Positions 37,113-46,072 of a DNA stretch of 64,000 bases are shown here, in pieces. The notes under the pieces are model-generated. The model worked only from the letters and a program-made list of their open reading frames with translations, had not been told where the DNA came from and did not search any database. This stretch comes from Cesiribacteraceae bacterium YIM B00369 (GTDB lineage: Bacteria; Bacteroidota; Bacteroidia; Cytophagales; Cyclobacteriaceae). The stretch covers positions 24,765-88,764 of the forward strand of contig JAFMYY010000016.1 of the NCBI GenBank assembly GCA_017948555.1. Reading direction: 5' to 3'. Within the stretch, counting starts at the first letter, position 1; the number at the start of each line of letters is the position of its first letter. The position numbers and the translations under genes were made by a program.

Positions 37113-37192
37113 AATAAAGGAGAACATTCAGCCCCATTTCATTATTTTCCGGTTGAATAAGAAAAAAACACCCATAAACAGGCACTTGTTGT

Positions 37193-38401
37193 ATGATCAG
37201 AATTGCGCTTATAAAAGAAGGCAAATTACCTTTTGACCGGAGGGTTGCATTAAGCCCTGAACAGTGCCGCGTGCTTTTAGAAAAATACCCGCAAGCACAA
37301 CTTATAGCTCAGAAAAGTCCTGTTCGCTGTTTTCCCGATAATGAATATACTAAAACCGGTATTCCTGTTCGGGAACATATCGGAAACTGCGATATCCTGC
37401 TGGGCATTAAGGAAGTTCCTGTAGCTGATTTGATACCCGGTAAAACATATCTTTTCTTTTCGCACACAGTAAAAAAGCAGGCATACAACAGAAAACTGCT
37501 GCAGGAAATCCTGCATAAGAAAATCCGCTTAATTGATTATGAGAAATTAACAGATGAGCAGGGAAAGCGCCTCGTTGCCTTCGGCCGCTGGGCCGGAATA
37601 GTGGGAGCTTATAATGCCATCTGGACATGGGGAAAGCGATACAACCTGTTCGACCTGCGAAGAGCAAGCTCCTGCTTCGATCTGGAAGACCTTAAAAAAG
37701 AATACAGCAAGGTACATTTGCCCCCCGTAAAAATTGCACTAACAGGAAACGGACGGGTGGCAAACGGAGCTATGGAAGTTCTGGACGGAATGGGTATTTT
37801 AAAAGTAAGCCCTGATGAGTTTATCAAAAATGAATATAGTGAAGCTGTATACACCCAAATAAGAAGTAAGGATTACCACTTCCGCCGGATTGACGGAGGT
37901 TACGATTCACAGGAATTCTATGCAACGCCCCACCTATACGATGCCAGCTTTTCTAAATTCACCCGCCATACAGACCTTCTGATTGCAGCAGCCTACTGGA
38001 ACCCACAGGCCCCTCCTCTTTTTTCGAAGGAGGAAATGAAGAAAAGCAGCTTTCGCATAAAGGTCATCGCAGATATTACCTGCGACATTGGGGGCTCTGT
38101 ACCAAGTACCGTACGCGCCAGCACCGTGCAGGACCCTCTCTACGATTATAATCCTGCCAGCGAAGCTGCGGAAGCTCCCCTTTCCGGCGAAAACAACCTT
38201 ACGGTAATGGCTATAGATAACCTGCCCTGTGAGCTGCCACGGGATGCTTCCGAAAGTTTTGGCAGGCAGTTACTGGAACATGTTTTTCCTTATATTATTG
38301 GAGAAGACAGCAGAGGCATCATTCAAAGGGCCACAATAACCGAAAACGGCCGGCTCACCCCTCCTTACCAATACCTGCAGGAATTCGTGGATGGAAAGTA
38401 A
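37193..38401 (+). CDS. Saccharopine dehydrogenase / alanine dehydrogenase-like NAD(P) enzyme
   Basis: A 402-residue oxidoreductase of the AlaDH/PNT-LYS1 type. The N-terminal substrate domain begins IALIKEGKLPFDRRVALSPEQC, contains DILLGIKEVPVADL, YLFFSHTVKKQAYN and LIDYEKLTDEQGKRLVAFG. The Rossmann part has IALTGNGRVANGAMEVLDGM as dinucleotide loop. These features fit lysine-forming saccharopine dehydrogenase (LYS1) and its Bacteroidota relatives; the substrate cannot be settled by eye. Single gene, followed by a repeat-rich spacer. Confidence 0.82.
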   Translation: MIRIALIKEGKLPFDRRVALSPEQCRVLLEKYPQAQLIAQKSPVRCFPDNEYTKTGIPVREHIGNCDILLGIKEVPVADLIPGKTYLFFSHTVKKQAYNRKLLQEILHKKIRLIDYEKLTDEQGKRLVAFGRWAGIVGAYNAIWTWGKRYNLFDLRRASSCFDLEDLKKEYSKVHLPPVKIALTGNGRVANGAMEVLDGMGILKVSPDEFIKNEYSEAVYTQIRSKDYHFRRIDGGYDSQEFYATPHLYDASFSKFTRHTDLLIAAAYWNPQAPPLFSKEEMKKSSFRIKVIADITCDIGGSVPSTVRASTVQDPLYDYNPASEAAEAPLSGENNLTVMAIDNLPCELPRDASESFGRQLLEHVFPYIIGEDSRGIIQRATITENGRLTPPYQYLQEFVDGK

Positions 38402-38406
38402 AAAGG

Positions 38407-38528
38407 GAATTAAGAATTAAAAATGCAGAATGATGAATTATGCAACAGTCCGGATTTACCTCCAAAGAATTGATTCTTCATTCTTAATTCTTCATTCTTA
38501 ATTCTTAATTCTTAATTCTTAATTCTTT
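38407..38528. repeat. AATTCTT tandem repeat and imperfect inverted repeat
   Basis: Between the dehydrogenase and corA. From about 38472 to 38528 the unit ATTCTTA(A) or ATTCTTC is repeated about seven times. The left part (38407-38439) is largely its reverse complement (AATTAAGAATTAAAAATGCA and beyond), so the whole could form a long imperfect hairpin between convergent genes. It may act as a terminator or be a short palindromic element spread in the genome. No coding potential. Confidence 0.75.
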
Positions 38529-38532
38529 TAAA

Positions 38533-39651
38533 CTAAATCCAGGATTTCTTTTTAAAGAGCCATACAAGTAAACCAGCCACCACAACCATCACAAGCCACA
38601 CCGCTAAATAGCCGTATTGCCAGGTCAGCTCCGGCATAACTTCGAAGTTCATTCCATATACCCCTGCAATAAAAGTAAGAGGAATAAAGATGGTCGAAAT
38701 AATGGTCAGCACCTTCATAACATCATTTGTCCTGGTACTGATGGTGGAATGGTACAGGTCGACCATACCGGAAAGAAGGTCGCGATAGGTCTCAACCGTA
38801 TCAATTACCTGAATAGTATGATCATAAACATCCCTTAAAAATACCTGAGTATCCGGATTAATGAGTGCAATATCATCCCTTTCCATTTTATACACCACCT
38901 CCCTCAGAGGCCAGGTTGATCTTCTTACAGCCAGCATTTCCCGCTTCAGCGCATACACCGATTCAAAGCTTTGTTTCGATGCATTAAAAAGAAGGTTTTC
39001 TTCAATTAGGGCCATTGAATCGCCAACTTTTTCCATTATTATAAAATAATTATCCACAATGGTATCTATAAGCGCATATAAAAGATAGTCGGCTCCCCTG
39101 CTCCTTATTTTTCCTTTACCTGCCCTCAGGCGTTCACGCACACCATTAAAAGTGTCCCCCTCCTTCTCCTGAAAGGAAATCACAAAATTCTTCCCCAACA
39201 GCAAACTCACCTGTTCAAGGTTAATACTTTCCTTCTCTGCATCAAAATCCATCATCTTCAGCACTACATACACATAGCCCTCTCCTTCTTCCAGCTTCGG
39301 GCGCTGGTCGGTACTTACAATATCTTCAATAGTAAGCGGATGAATGCCATAATGCTTACAAATACTCTCCACCAATTGCACATTATGCACACCGTTCACA
39401 TTTATCCAGGAAGTGGTTCCGCTATCGCGGTAAGGGAAAGTATCTTCCGGCCTCTCCAGGCTTTTCTCTTCCAAACCACCGCTGTTATAATTAAACACCT
39501 GAATATTTATTGGCTCTTCTCCCCGCTGGCCTGTATAATAGAGGCTACCCGGCGGCAATCCTGCTTTTTTAGAACTGTTTTTAAAGAAGCGTTTCATATT
39601 CCGCACAGAGCGTATTGCCTTTTTTGTGCTGCTTGTATTTTTCTTTGCCAT
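38533..39651 (-). CDS. corA: CorA-family magnesium/cobalt transporter
   Basis: A 372-residue cation channel. The long soluble N-terminal domain includes WINVNGVHNVQLVESICKHYGIHPLTIEDIVSTDQRPKLEEGEGYVYVVLKM. The stalk helix leads to two C-terminal transmembrane segments, the first ending in the signature YGMNFE and the last ending with a basic KKKSWI tail. It should assemble as a pentamer and admit Mg2+ or Co2+. Start at ATG 39651 with a basic N-terminus. Length normal. Confidence 0.96.
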   Translation of the reverse strand: MAKKNTSSTKKAIRSVRNMKRFFKNSSKKAGLPPGSLYYTGQRGEEPINIQVFNYNSGGLEEKSLERPEDTFPYRDSGTTSWINVNGVHNVQLVESICKHYGIHPLTIEDIVSTDQRPKLEEGEGYVYVVLKMMDFDAEKESINLEQVSLLLGKNFVISFQEKEGDTFNGVRERLRAGKGKIRSRGADYLLYALIDTIVDNYFIIMEKVGDSMALIEENLLFNASKQSFESVYALKREMLAVRRSTWPLREVVYKMERDDIALINPDTQVFLRDVYDHTIQVIDTVETYRDLLSGMVDLYHSTISTRTNDVMKVLTIISTIFIPLTFIAGVYGMNFEVMPELTWQYGYLAVWLVMVVVAGLLVWLFKKKSWI

Positions 39652-39787
39652 ATCCTGATGAATGCGTTATTTCCTGATGTATTACCGAGCCGGCCCCCTT
39701 TTACGGTCCGGCTGTAACACCCTCTAAGGGCCTCTTACAAATTACAAGGTTCCATAATAGACAAATAAGAGCAGATTACCCATAAAA

Positions 39788-39819
39788 AAAGCGGCCTTTT
39801 TAAGAAAAAAGGCCGCTTC
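39788..39819 (-). terminator. Terminator of rho
   Basis: AGCGGCC (790-796 region) pairs with GGCCGCT around a T/A-rich loop. On the minus strand it ends in an A-flanked T-run and lies just after the rho stop at 39840. Confidence 0.85.
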
Positions 39820-39839
39820 AATATTAATTATTATAATTA

Positions 39840-41744
39840 TTAACCATTCATTGAAATCAGGAATTCTTCGTTATCCCTGGTATTCTTCATTTTATCCAGA
39901 AGGAATTCCATTGCTTCATTGGAATTCATGTCGGACATGAACTTACGGAGTATCCATATTTTGGAAAGAACATCCTTATCCAGAAGAAGGTCTTCGCGAC
40001 GGGTTCCTGAGGCAGGAACATCAATAGCAGGATAAACCCTTTTGTTAGCCAGCTTACGATCAAGCTGCAGTTCCATGTTACCGGTACCTTTAAACTCTTC
40101 AAAGATTACTTCGTCCATTTTTGAACCGGTTTCAATAAGTGCAGTGGCAATAATTGTGAGAGAACCACCATTTTCCACATTACGGGCAGCACCAAAGAAG
40201 CGTTTAGGCTTGTGCAATGCATTGGCATCCACACCACCGGAAAGGATTTTACCGGAAGATGGCACTACTGTATTGTAAGCACGGGCAAGGCGGGTAATTG
40301 AGTCAAGCAGAATAACCACATCATGCCCACATTCCACCATTCTTTTTGCTTTCTGCAACACTATGCTGGAAACTTTTACATGACGCTCCGCCTGCTCATC
40401 GAAGGTGGAAGCAATTACCTCAGCCTTTACACTGCGGGCCATATCCGTTACTTCCTCCGGACGTTCATCAATTAAGAGAATCATCAGGTAACACTCAGGA
40501 TGGTTCTCTGCAATTGCATTCGCTATTTGCTTAAGCAATACCGTTTTACCTGTTTTCGGCTGGGCAACAATCATTCCCCGCTGGCCTTTACCTATAGGGG
40601 CAAAAAGGTCGAGAATACGGGTGGAATAATTATTAGGAGCCGTGCTCAGGTTTAACTTCTCCTGCGGGAATAGTGGCGTAAGGTGCTCAAAAGCAATACG
40701 GTCCCGGATTTCCTCAGTTGTTTTTCCATTTACTGACTCTACACGCAGCAGGGCAAAATATTTTTCTCCCTCTTTTGGAGGACGAATGGAGCCACGTACA
40801 GTATCGCCGGTTTTTAGGTTAAATAATTTTATCTGGGATGGAGATACGTAAATATCGTCAGGAGATGCAAGGTAGTGGTAGTCTGAGGAGCGAAGGAAGC
40901 CATATCCGTCCTGCATAATTTCCAGAACACCTTCATTCTCAATCAGTCCGTCAAAGTCTTTAATATTGGCCGGCTGCGGATCCTTAGAATCCCGCTGCTC
41001 TTTTTTATTTACATTGCCGTTGCCATTATTACCATTCCCATTCTGCTGTGGCGGTGCAGCCTGGTTATTTTTAGGCTCCCTTACAACTTCGTTATCATTA
41101 GCAGGGATGTCCTGATATTTTCTGTTGTTATTATTAGGGCCTCCTTTGCGGGGTCTTTTATTGCGTCTCGCATCATCATTATTATTGCGGCCGCCATCCT
41201 GCTGCTCCTGATTTTCTTCCACAGCAACGTTTTCGTCATCTGCTTCCACAGGGGCAACATTTTCCCGCTTCATCATCCTTTTGTTTTCAGCACGCTGCTC
41301 TGCCGACACCTGTCCGGAACGTTGATCTGCATTCCGCTGCTCCACATTTCGCGGACCTCCTGTTTTATCAGGCTTTTTCTGACCGGAAGGACGTTGCTGA
41401 GGACTCTGGCGGGCTTCAGCAGGGCGTTGCTGTTCCGCATTAGCCTGCGGCTCCGCATTACGCTGTTCAGCTGCCTGCTCCTCACCGGAAGTTTCTTTTT
41501 CTTTTTGTTCAGGACGATCTTCTCTACGCGGGGCTTTCTGCTCAACCTGTTCAGCCGTAGGGGTTTCCGGCTGTGCTGACTTCTTCTTAGGGAGGGCATC
41601 TTCCGGCATTACTGCCTGGTGATCAAGAATTTTGTATATCAACTCTTTTTTGGGCAGTTTTTTATAGTTCTGAACGCCCATCTCCTCCGCAATTTCTTTC
41701 AACTCTGAAAGAAGCCTTAGATTTAGTTCTTCGATTTTGTACAT
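39840..41744 (-). CDS. rho: Transcription termination factor Rho with a long disordered insertion
   Basis: A 634-residue Rho. Residues 1-45 are a Rho N-terminal helix bundle ([20 protein letters not shown]). Residues ~52-258 are a low-complexity region rich in Gln, Asn, Arg, Glu and Gly with no order. From about 262 the cold-shock RNA-binding domain ([20 protein letters not shown]) and the ATPase follow, with the P-loop [18 protein letters not shown], the Walker [17 protein letters not shown] and [19 protein letters not shown]. Rho terminates transcripts; the insertion is a Bacteroidota trait, and in Bacteroides the equivalent region is reported to drive phase separation. Divergent from serS; the 290-base leader could hold autoregulatory sequence. 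Closed by a hairpin. Confidence 0.96.
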   Translation of the reverse strand: MYKIEELNLRLLSELKEIAEEMGVQNYKKLPKKELIYKILDHQAVMPEDALPKKKSAQPETPTAEQVEQKAPRREDRPEQKEKETSGEEQAAEQRNAEPQANAEQQRPAEARQSPQQRPSGQKKPDKTGGPRNVEQRNADQRSGQVSAEQRAENKRMMKRENVAPVEADDENVAVEENQEQQDGGRNNNDDARRNKRPRKGGPNNNNRKYQDIPANDNEVVREPKNNQAAPPQQNGNGNNGNGNVNKKEQRDSKDPQPANIKDFDGLIENEGVLEIMQDGYGFLRSSDYHYLASPDDIYVSPSQIKLFNLKTGDTVRGSIRPPKEGEKYFALLRVESVNGKTTEEIRDRIAFEHLTPLFPQEKLNLSTAPNNYSTRILDLFAPIGKGQRGMIVAQPKTGKTVLLKQIANAIAENHPECYLMILLIDERPEEVTDMARSVKAEVIASTFDEQAERHVKVSSIVLQKAKRMVECGHDVVILLDSITRLARAYNTVVPSSGKILSGGVDANALHKPKRFFGAARNVENGGSLTIIATALIETGSKMDEVIFEEFKGTGNMELQLDRKLANKRVYPAIDVPASGTRREDLLLDKDVLSKIWILRKFMSDMNSNEAMEFLLDKMKNTRDNEEFLISMNG

Positions 41745-42034
41745 AATAGGGTGTTAGACATTAAAGTCAGGAACGACCTCGCTGGGATAATAAAACTTGA
41801 TGATAGAGATTATAAAATAATCTAAAAAGAAAGACTTAAAGTTTTCAGAAATGAACTTTACGTGTGCCTGGTAGCAAAGTGCGTTAAAGAAAGTGCAATT
41901 ATATATAGTAAGCGAACAATAAGCAAGCTTTCTTAAAATTTTTCCACACTACCAAAAAAGCCCCGTTTCAAGTCTTGATTGCTAAAAAAATAAGCTATTT
42001 TTACAACCTCATGCAAGGTAACCAATAAGTCGGT

Positions 42035-43309
42035 ATGTTACAACTAATTTATATTAAAGATAATAAAGATACAGTGTTAACCCGTCTTCGCAAAAAAAAG
42101 TTTGCTAAGGCTGAAGAAACTGTGGAAAAAGTTTTATCTCTTGACGAAGAACGAAGGAGTACTCAACTCCAGCTGGACAACCTCCTGGCCGAAGCAAACA
42201 GCACTGCCCGCCAGATTGGTCAGCTTATGAAAGAAGGAAAAAAGGAAGAAGCCGAACAGGCAAAGGCAGCGGCAGCAGGGGCCAAGACTAAAAGTAAGGA
42301 ACTGGGCGAAAAACTTTCTGAAACCGAAAATGAACTTACCCGCCTGCTCTATACCATCCCAAATATCCCCCACGGGCGGGTACCGGAAGGTAACGGTGCT
42401 GATGATAATGAGGTTGTGGAAGAAGGCGGCACCATACCTGTTTTACATGCAAATGCACAGCCACACTGGGAACTGATTAAAACTTACGATATCATAGATT
42501 TTGACCTGGGCAATAAAATTTCCGGAGCAGGCTTTCCTGTTTACAAAGGAAAGGGCGCCCGCCTGCAACGCGCCCTTATCAACTTTTTCCTGGACGAAGC
42601 CATTGCAGCAGGTTATACCGAAATTCAGCCTCCTCTTTTGGTAAACGAAGAAAGCGGCTACGCTACAGGACAGCTGCCTGACAAAGACGGCCAAATGTAC
42701 CACGCCACTGCCGATAACCTTTACCTGATCCCAACCGCAGAGGTACCTGTTACTAATATTCTCCGTGATGTTATACTGAAGGAAAATGACCTTCCTGTAA
42801 AATACGCAGCCTATACCCCTTGCTTCCGCCGGGAGGCCGGCTCCTGGGGAGCACATGTGCGCGGCCTTAACCGCCTCCACCAGTTCGATAAAATTGAGAT
42901 TGTACAGGCTACCCACCCTGACAAATCTTACGAAGTACTGGAAGAAATGCGCCGGCATATTACAGGCTTGCTAAAAAAACTGAAATTGCCTTACCGCATC
43001 CTGAACTTATGTGGTGGCGATCTTGGGTTTACCTCCGCTTTTACTTACGATTTGGAGGTATGGAGCGCTGCCCAGCAACGCTGGCTGGAGGTAAGCTCGG
43101 TATCTAACTTCGAAACCTACCAGAGCAACCGCCTCAAGCTGAGATACAAACCCAACGAAGGAAAAAGCACACAGCTTGCCCATACTTTAAATGGCAGCGC
43201 CCTGGCTTTACCACGGATCCTGGCTTCTATCCTTGAAAACAACCAGACAGAAGAAGGGATTTCAATTCCTGAGGTACTGCAACCTTATTGCGGATTTGAC
43301 AGAATTTAA
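42035..43309 (+). CDS. serS: Serine--tRNA ligase
   Basis: A 424-residue class II synthetase that charges tRNA-Ser. Residues ~25-105 form the tRNA-binding coiled coil (KAEETVEKVLSLDEERRSTQ to about ELTRLLYTIPNIPHGRVP). Catalytic motif 2 is CFRREAGSWGAHVRGLNRLH with the class II Arg; motif 3 is HTLNGSALALPRILASILEN. Length is typical. ATG 42035; a T-rich weak -7-like TATTTTTAC precedes it. Divergent from rho. Confidence 0.97.
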   Translation: MLQLIYIKDNKDTVLTRLRKKKFAKAEETVEKVLSLDEERRSTQLQLDNLLAEANSTARQIGQLMKEGKKEEAEQAKAAAAGAKTKSKELGEKLSETENELTRLLYTIPNIPHGRVPEGNGADDNEVVEEGGTIPVLHANAQPHWELIKTYDIIDFDLGNKISGAGFPVYKGKGARLQRALINFFLDEAIAAGYTEIQPPLLVNEESGYATGQLPDKDGQMYHATADNLYLIPTAEVPVTNILRDVILKENDLPVKYAAYTPCFRREAGSWGAHVRGLNRLHQFDKIEIVQATHPDKSYEVLEEMRRHITGLLKKLKLPYRILNLCGGDLGFTSAFTYDLEVWSAAQQRWLEVSSVSNFETYQSNRLKLRYKPNEGKSTQLAHTLNGSALALPRILASILENNQTEEGISIPEVLQPYCGFDRI

Positions 43310-43335
43310 TTATTTCTGATTCAGAAAAAATAAAC

Positions 43336-43376
43336 AGCAGAAGCCGGTTTCATTGAAGGAACCGGCTTCTTTTATT
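43336..43376 (+). terminator. Rho-independent terminator of serS
   Basis: GAAGCCGGTTTC-type stem (AAGCCGGTT pairs with AACCGGCTT around an AT-rich loop) followed by T-run. Strong. Confidence 0.88.
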
Positions 43377-43581
43377 TTACAGCAAAAGCCATTTACAAAC
43401 CCATATTTATAACTTACCACAAAACATTCCGGCGCGCTTTTTTTTTTTTGCTCCGATACGCCCCCCTGCTCCTCCGCCAGGCAACAGCCCCGGCCATATC
43501 CCGGTATAAAACTGGAACAAAAAAACCTCCCCGTTCTAAATACAGGAAGGTTTGTGTAAAATCTTATTTGCAGCCTGCTGC

Positions 43582-44859
43582 TTATTTTTTAAAGCCGAGC
43601 ACTACTTTCTGTATAATATCACAGCACTCATGCAACTGATCTTCAGTCATAACAAGGGGTGGCGCAAAACGGATAATGTTTCCATGAGTGGGCTTTGCCA
43701 GTAAACCATTTTCCTTCAGGGCAACACATAAATCCCAGGCTGTTGAGCTGGCAGGCCCATCGTTTACCACAATAGCATTCAGCAAACCTTTACCACGAAC
43801 CAGTTTAATCAAATCAGTTTTTTCAATCAGTTGCTGCATCCGCTCCCTGAAAACCTCCCCCAGTCTCCGCGCGTTTACCATAAGCTTTTCATCTTTCACC
43901 ACATCAAGAGCAGCTATTGCCACCTTACAACCCAATGGGTTTCCGCCAAAGGTTGAGCCATGTTGCCCGGGCTTAATTACATTCATAACAGCATCATCGG
44001 CCAGCACTGCCGACACAGGGTACACCCCACCCGAAAGGGCTTTACCCAAAACTAAAATATCGGGCTTTGTATAAGTAGGCTGGCGCTCGCAATGCTCCTG
44101 GCAGCTGCAATCGCCGCAACAGGCAAGCAAACTACCTGTACGGGCAATACCGGTCTGCACTTCGTCGGCTATAAACAAGGTATCGTGCCTGTGGCAGGCC
44201 TCCTGAGCCCTCCGCACAAAATCTTTTGCCGGAGTATATACACCAGCCTCGCCCTGTATTGGCTCCACTAAAAGTCCAACCACATTTTTTTCACTCTCCA
44301 GCACCTTCTCCAGTGCATCAATATCGTCATAAGCTATTTTTATAAAGCCGGGAGTGTACGGGCCAAAATTCTTCCTTGCATTTTCATCGCTCGAAAAGGA
44401 TACAATGGTAGTGGTACGGCCATGGAAATTATTTTCGCAAATAATTATTCTGGCTTCATTTTCAGGCACACCTTTTTTCTCATACCCCCACTTCCTGCAT
44501 ATTTTTATAGCAGTTTCCACTGCCTCGGCACCGGTATTCATGGGCAGCACCTTATCAAAACCAAAGTATCCGGTAACATATTTTTCATAGGCCCCCAGCA
44601 CATCATTATAAAAAGCCCTTGAAGTGAGCGTAAGCGTTTCTGCCTGCTCTTTTAAAGCATTTACAATCCGGGGATGGCAGTGCCCCTGGTTTACGGCAGA
44701 ATAAGCAGACAAAAAGTCGAAATACTTTTTACCTTCCACATCCCACACATAAACACCCTCTCCTTTGGCCAGCACAACAGGCAGCGGGTGGTAGTTATGA
44801 GCGCCATACCGTTCCTCAAGGTCTATTGCTTTATCGCTCGTATCGATTGTAGTTTGCAT
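43582..44859 (-). CDS. rocD: Ornithine--oxo-acid aminotransferase with a Cys-rich insertion
   Basis: A 425-residue class III aminotransferase that converts ornithine to glutamate semialdehyde. The PLP lysine is in LGKALSGG, with PMNTGAEAVETAIK, FHGRTT and ADEVQTGIARTG. The N-terminal LEERYGAHNYHPLPVVLAKGEG and YSAVNQGHCHPRI fit ornithine aminotransferase. Between ARTG and the PLP lysine the usual short stretch is replaced by SLLACCGDCSCQEHCERQPTY, with five Cys in about ten residues, a possible metal site that is unusual in the family. Single-gene unit. Confidence 0.94.
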   Translation of the reverse strand: MQTTIDTSDKAIDLEERYGAHNYHPLPVVLAKGEGVYVWDVEGKKYFDFLSAYSAVNQGHCHPRIVNALKEQAETLTLTSRAFYNDVLGAYEKYVTGYFGFDKVLPMNTGAEAVETAIKICRKWGYEKKGVPENEARIIICENNFHGRTTTIVSFSSDENARKNFGPYTPGFIKIAYDDIDALEKVLESEKNVVGLLVEPIQGEAGVYTPAKDFVRRAQEACHRHDTLFIADEVQTGIARTGSLLACCGDCSCQEHCERQPTYTKPDILVLGKALSGGVYPVSAVLADDAVMNVIKPGQHGSTFGGNPLGCKVAIAALDVVKDEKLMVNARRLGEVFRERMQQLIEKTDLIKLVRGKGLLNAIVVNDGPASSTAWDLCVALKENGLLAKPTHGNIIRFAPPLVMTEDQLHECCDIIQKVVLGFKK

Positions 44860-44955
44860 AAGTTATTCAGTTTAAATAATTCAAAAATTCAAAAAAGGAG
44901 CATCTGCATTTAACTTCATATGGCAGCAGCCCGTCTGCAAATCAGCAATATTCTT

Positions 44956-44963
44956 TATATTTG
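44956..44963 (+). promoter_or_regulatory. -7 box (TATATTTG) of the DUF5522 gene
   Basis: Exact TAnnTTTG box 56 bases before the ATG at 45019, supporting transcription of the small gene that follows. Confidence 0.5.
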
Positions 44964-45018
44964 CCCCTTTGCATTTTGCTAAAGATAGAAAAACTGCCTG
45001 AAGGGTACAAAAGACCGC

Positions 45019-45177
45019 ATGTCTGAAAAACAAAACACCCCTCCTGCGCTCCCCCTGCAGGAAGGAGATTTTTATATGAACGCACAAGGCCTTATGGTGT
45101 TTACGGAGCAATACCACAAACGGCGGGGCTACTGCTGCCGGAGCGGATGCAGGCATTGCCCATGGAAGAAGAAATAA
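45019..45177 (+). CDS. DUF5522 family small protein
   Basis: A 52-residue protein that is easy to miss because of its size. The core EGDFYMNAQGLMVFTEQY, then HKRRGYCCRSGCRHCPW, matches the DUF5522 family: a short N-terminal part, an aromatic-rich middle and a CCxxxCxxC cluster with an adjacent His that looks like a metal or Fe-S site. A perfect -7 box lies 56 bases upstream. Frame, start and stop are intact. Function unknown; the Cys spacing suggests a zinc or iron-sulfur binding role. Confidence 0.8.
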   Translation: MSEKQNTPPALPLQEGDFYMNAQGLMVFTEQYHKRRGYCCRSGCRHCPWKKK

Positions 45178-45281
45178 ACCAGGAGATATGGCAGCAAGTG
45201 AGTATAAAACGGAGCCTGGAAGCCGGAAATGGCTACAGATCAGACTAATTTTAAATTTATGTATTCAATTTTCAAACAACC

Positions 45282-45314
45282 TTTTGCATTTCAGTAAAAC
45301 TTTACCGATATTTG
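45282..45314 (+). promoter_or_regulatory. Promoter of rpmB-rpmG-DUF4295
   Basis: TTTTG (45282-45286) as -33 box and GATATTTG (45307-45314) as near-consensus -7 box, about 20 bases apart, 50 bases before the rpmB ATG. The box pair looks like the strong housekeeping promoters of Bacteroidota. Confidence 0.55.
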
Positions 45315-45364
45315 CAGACTAATTTGAAGAGAAAGTAATTTACGGTTAGAAGATATATAAAGTC

Positions 45365-45604
45365 ATGGCCAGAGTTTGTCAAATAACAGGAAAAAGACCT
45401 CGAGTAGGTAATAACGTATCGCACGCGAACAACAAAACGAAGCGTAAGTTTTATCCAAACCTTCAGAAGAAGCGTTTCTATCTTCCGGAAGAAGATCGTT
45501 GGATTACTCTTAAAGTATCGACATCTGCACTACGTACCATTAACAAAAATGGCCTAAAGGCTGTATTGAAAAAAGCTGCACAAAACGGCAACGTACTGGT
45601 TTAA
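45365..45604 (+). CDS. rpmB: 50S ribosomal protein L28
   Basis: 79 residues with the L28 start [34 protein letters not shown] and the end [16 protein letters not shown]. First gene of a conserved ribosomal cluster with L33, DUF4295 and ftsY. Confidence 0.97.
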   Translation: MARVCQITGKRPRVGNNVSHANNKTKRKFYPNLQKKRFYLPEEDRWITLKVSTSALRTINKNGLKAVLKKAAQNGNVLV

Positions 45605-45633
45605 TTCAGGAAAGCTGAAAAAAATAAAAAATC

Positions 45634-45816
45634 ATGGCTAAAAAAGGAAATAGAATCCAGGTAATACTGGAATGCACCGAACAAAAAACAACCAGTGTAC
45701 CGGGCACATCCCGTTACATTACCACCAAAAACAGAAAAAACACTCCTGAAAGAATAGAGTTGAAGAAATACAACCCTAATCTTAAGAAGATGACTGTTCA
45801 CAAAGAAATTAAATAA
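45634..45816 (+). CDS. rpmG: 50S ribosomal protein L33
   Basis: 60 residues: [20 protein letters not shown], then [30 protein letters not shown]. The C-type zinc ligands of some L33 forms are absent; only one Cys (ECTEQK) remains, which is the Cys-minus form. Starts 29 bases after rpmB, ends 2 bases before the next gene. Confidence 0.96.
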   Translation: MAKKGNRIQVILECTEQKTTSVPGTSRYITTKNRKNTPERIELKKYNPNLKKMTVHKEIK

Positions 45817-45818
45817 TC

Positions 45819-45968
45819 ATGGCTAAGAAAGTAGTAGCAACGCTTAAGAACAAAGAGGCCAAAGGATTTGCCAAAGTAATTAAGGCGATCAAGTCTCCAA
45901 AAACCGGCGCGTACACCTTCAAAGAAGAGATTGTACCGGTTGATGATGTTAAAGAAGCTTTAAAATAA
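45819..45968 (+). CDS. DUF4295 ribosomal-associated protein (bL38-like)
   Basis: A 49-residue basic protein: MAKKVVATLKNKEAKGFAKV, then IKAIKSPKTGAYTFKEEIVPVDDVKEALK. It matches DUF4295, found only after L28 and L33 in Bacteroidota. I recall that a Flavobacterium ribosome structure contained a matching new ribosomal protein named bL38, which would make this a ribosomal component. It starts 2 bases after the rpmG stop, so it is co-translated with it. Too short for standard gene finding. Confidence 0.85.
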   Translation: MAKKVVATLKNKEAKGFAKVIKAIKSPKTGAYTFKEEIVPVDDVKEALK

Positions 45969-46000
45969 GGCTTGTACACTGAAATCGTATAAAAATTAAT

Positions 46001-46028
46001 AAAGTCCCGCCTTGTTCGGGACTTTTTT
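46001..46028 (+). terminator. Rho-independent terminator between DUF4295 and ftsY
   Basis: AAAGTCCCG pairs with CGGGACTTT around a CCTTGTT-like loop, then a T-run. It separates the ribosomal trio from ftsY. Confidence 0.88.
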
Positions 46029-46072
46029 GTTATATTCAGGCATATTAGGTTTAAAATACAGTACTATACACT

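Noticed and set aside
38472-38528. Possible CRISPR array
   Set aside because: The repeat unit is about 8 bases without unique spacers, so it is a simple tandem repeat.
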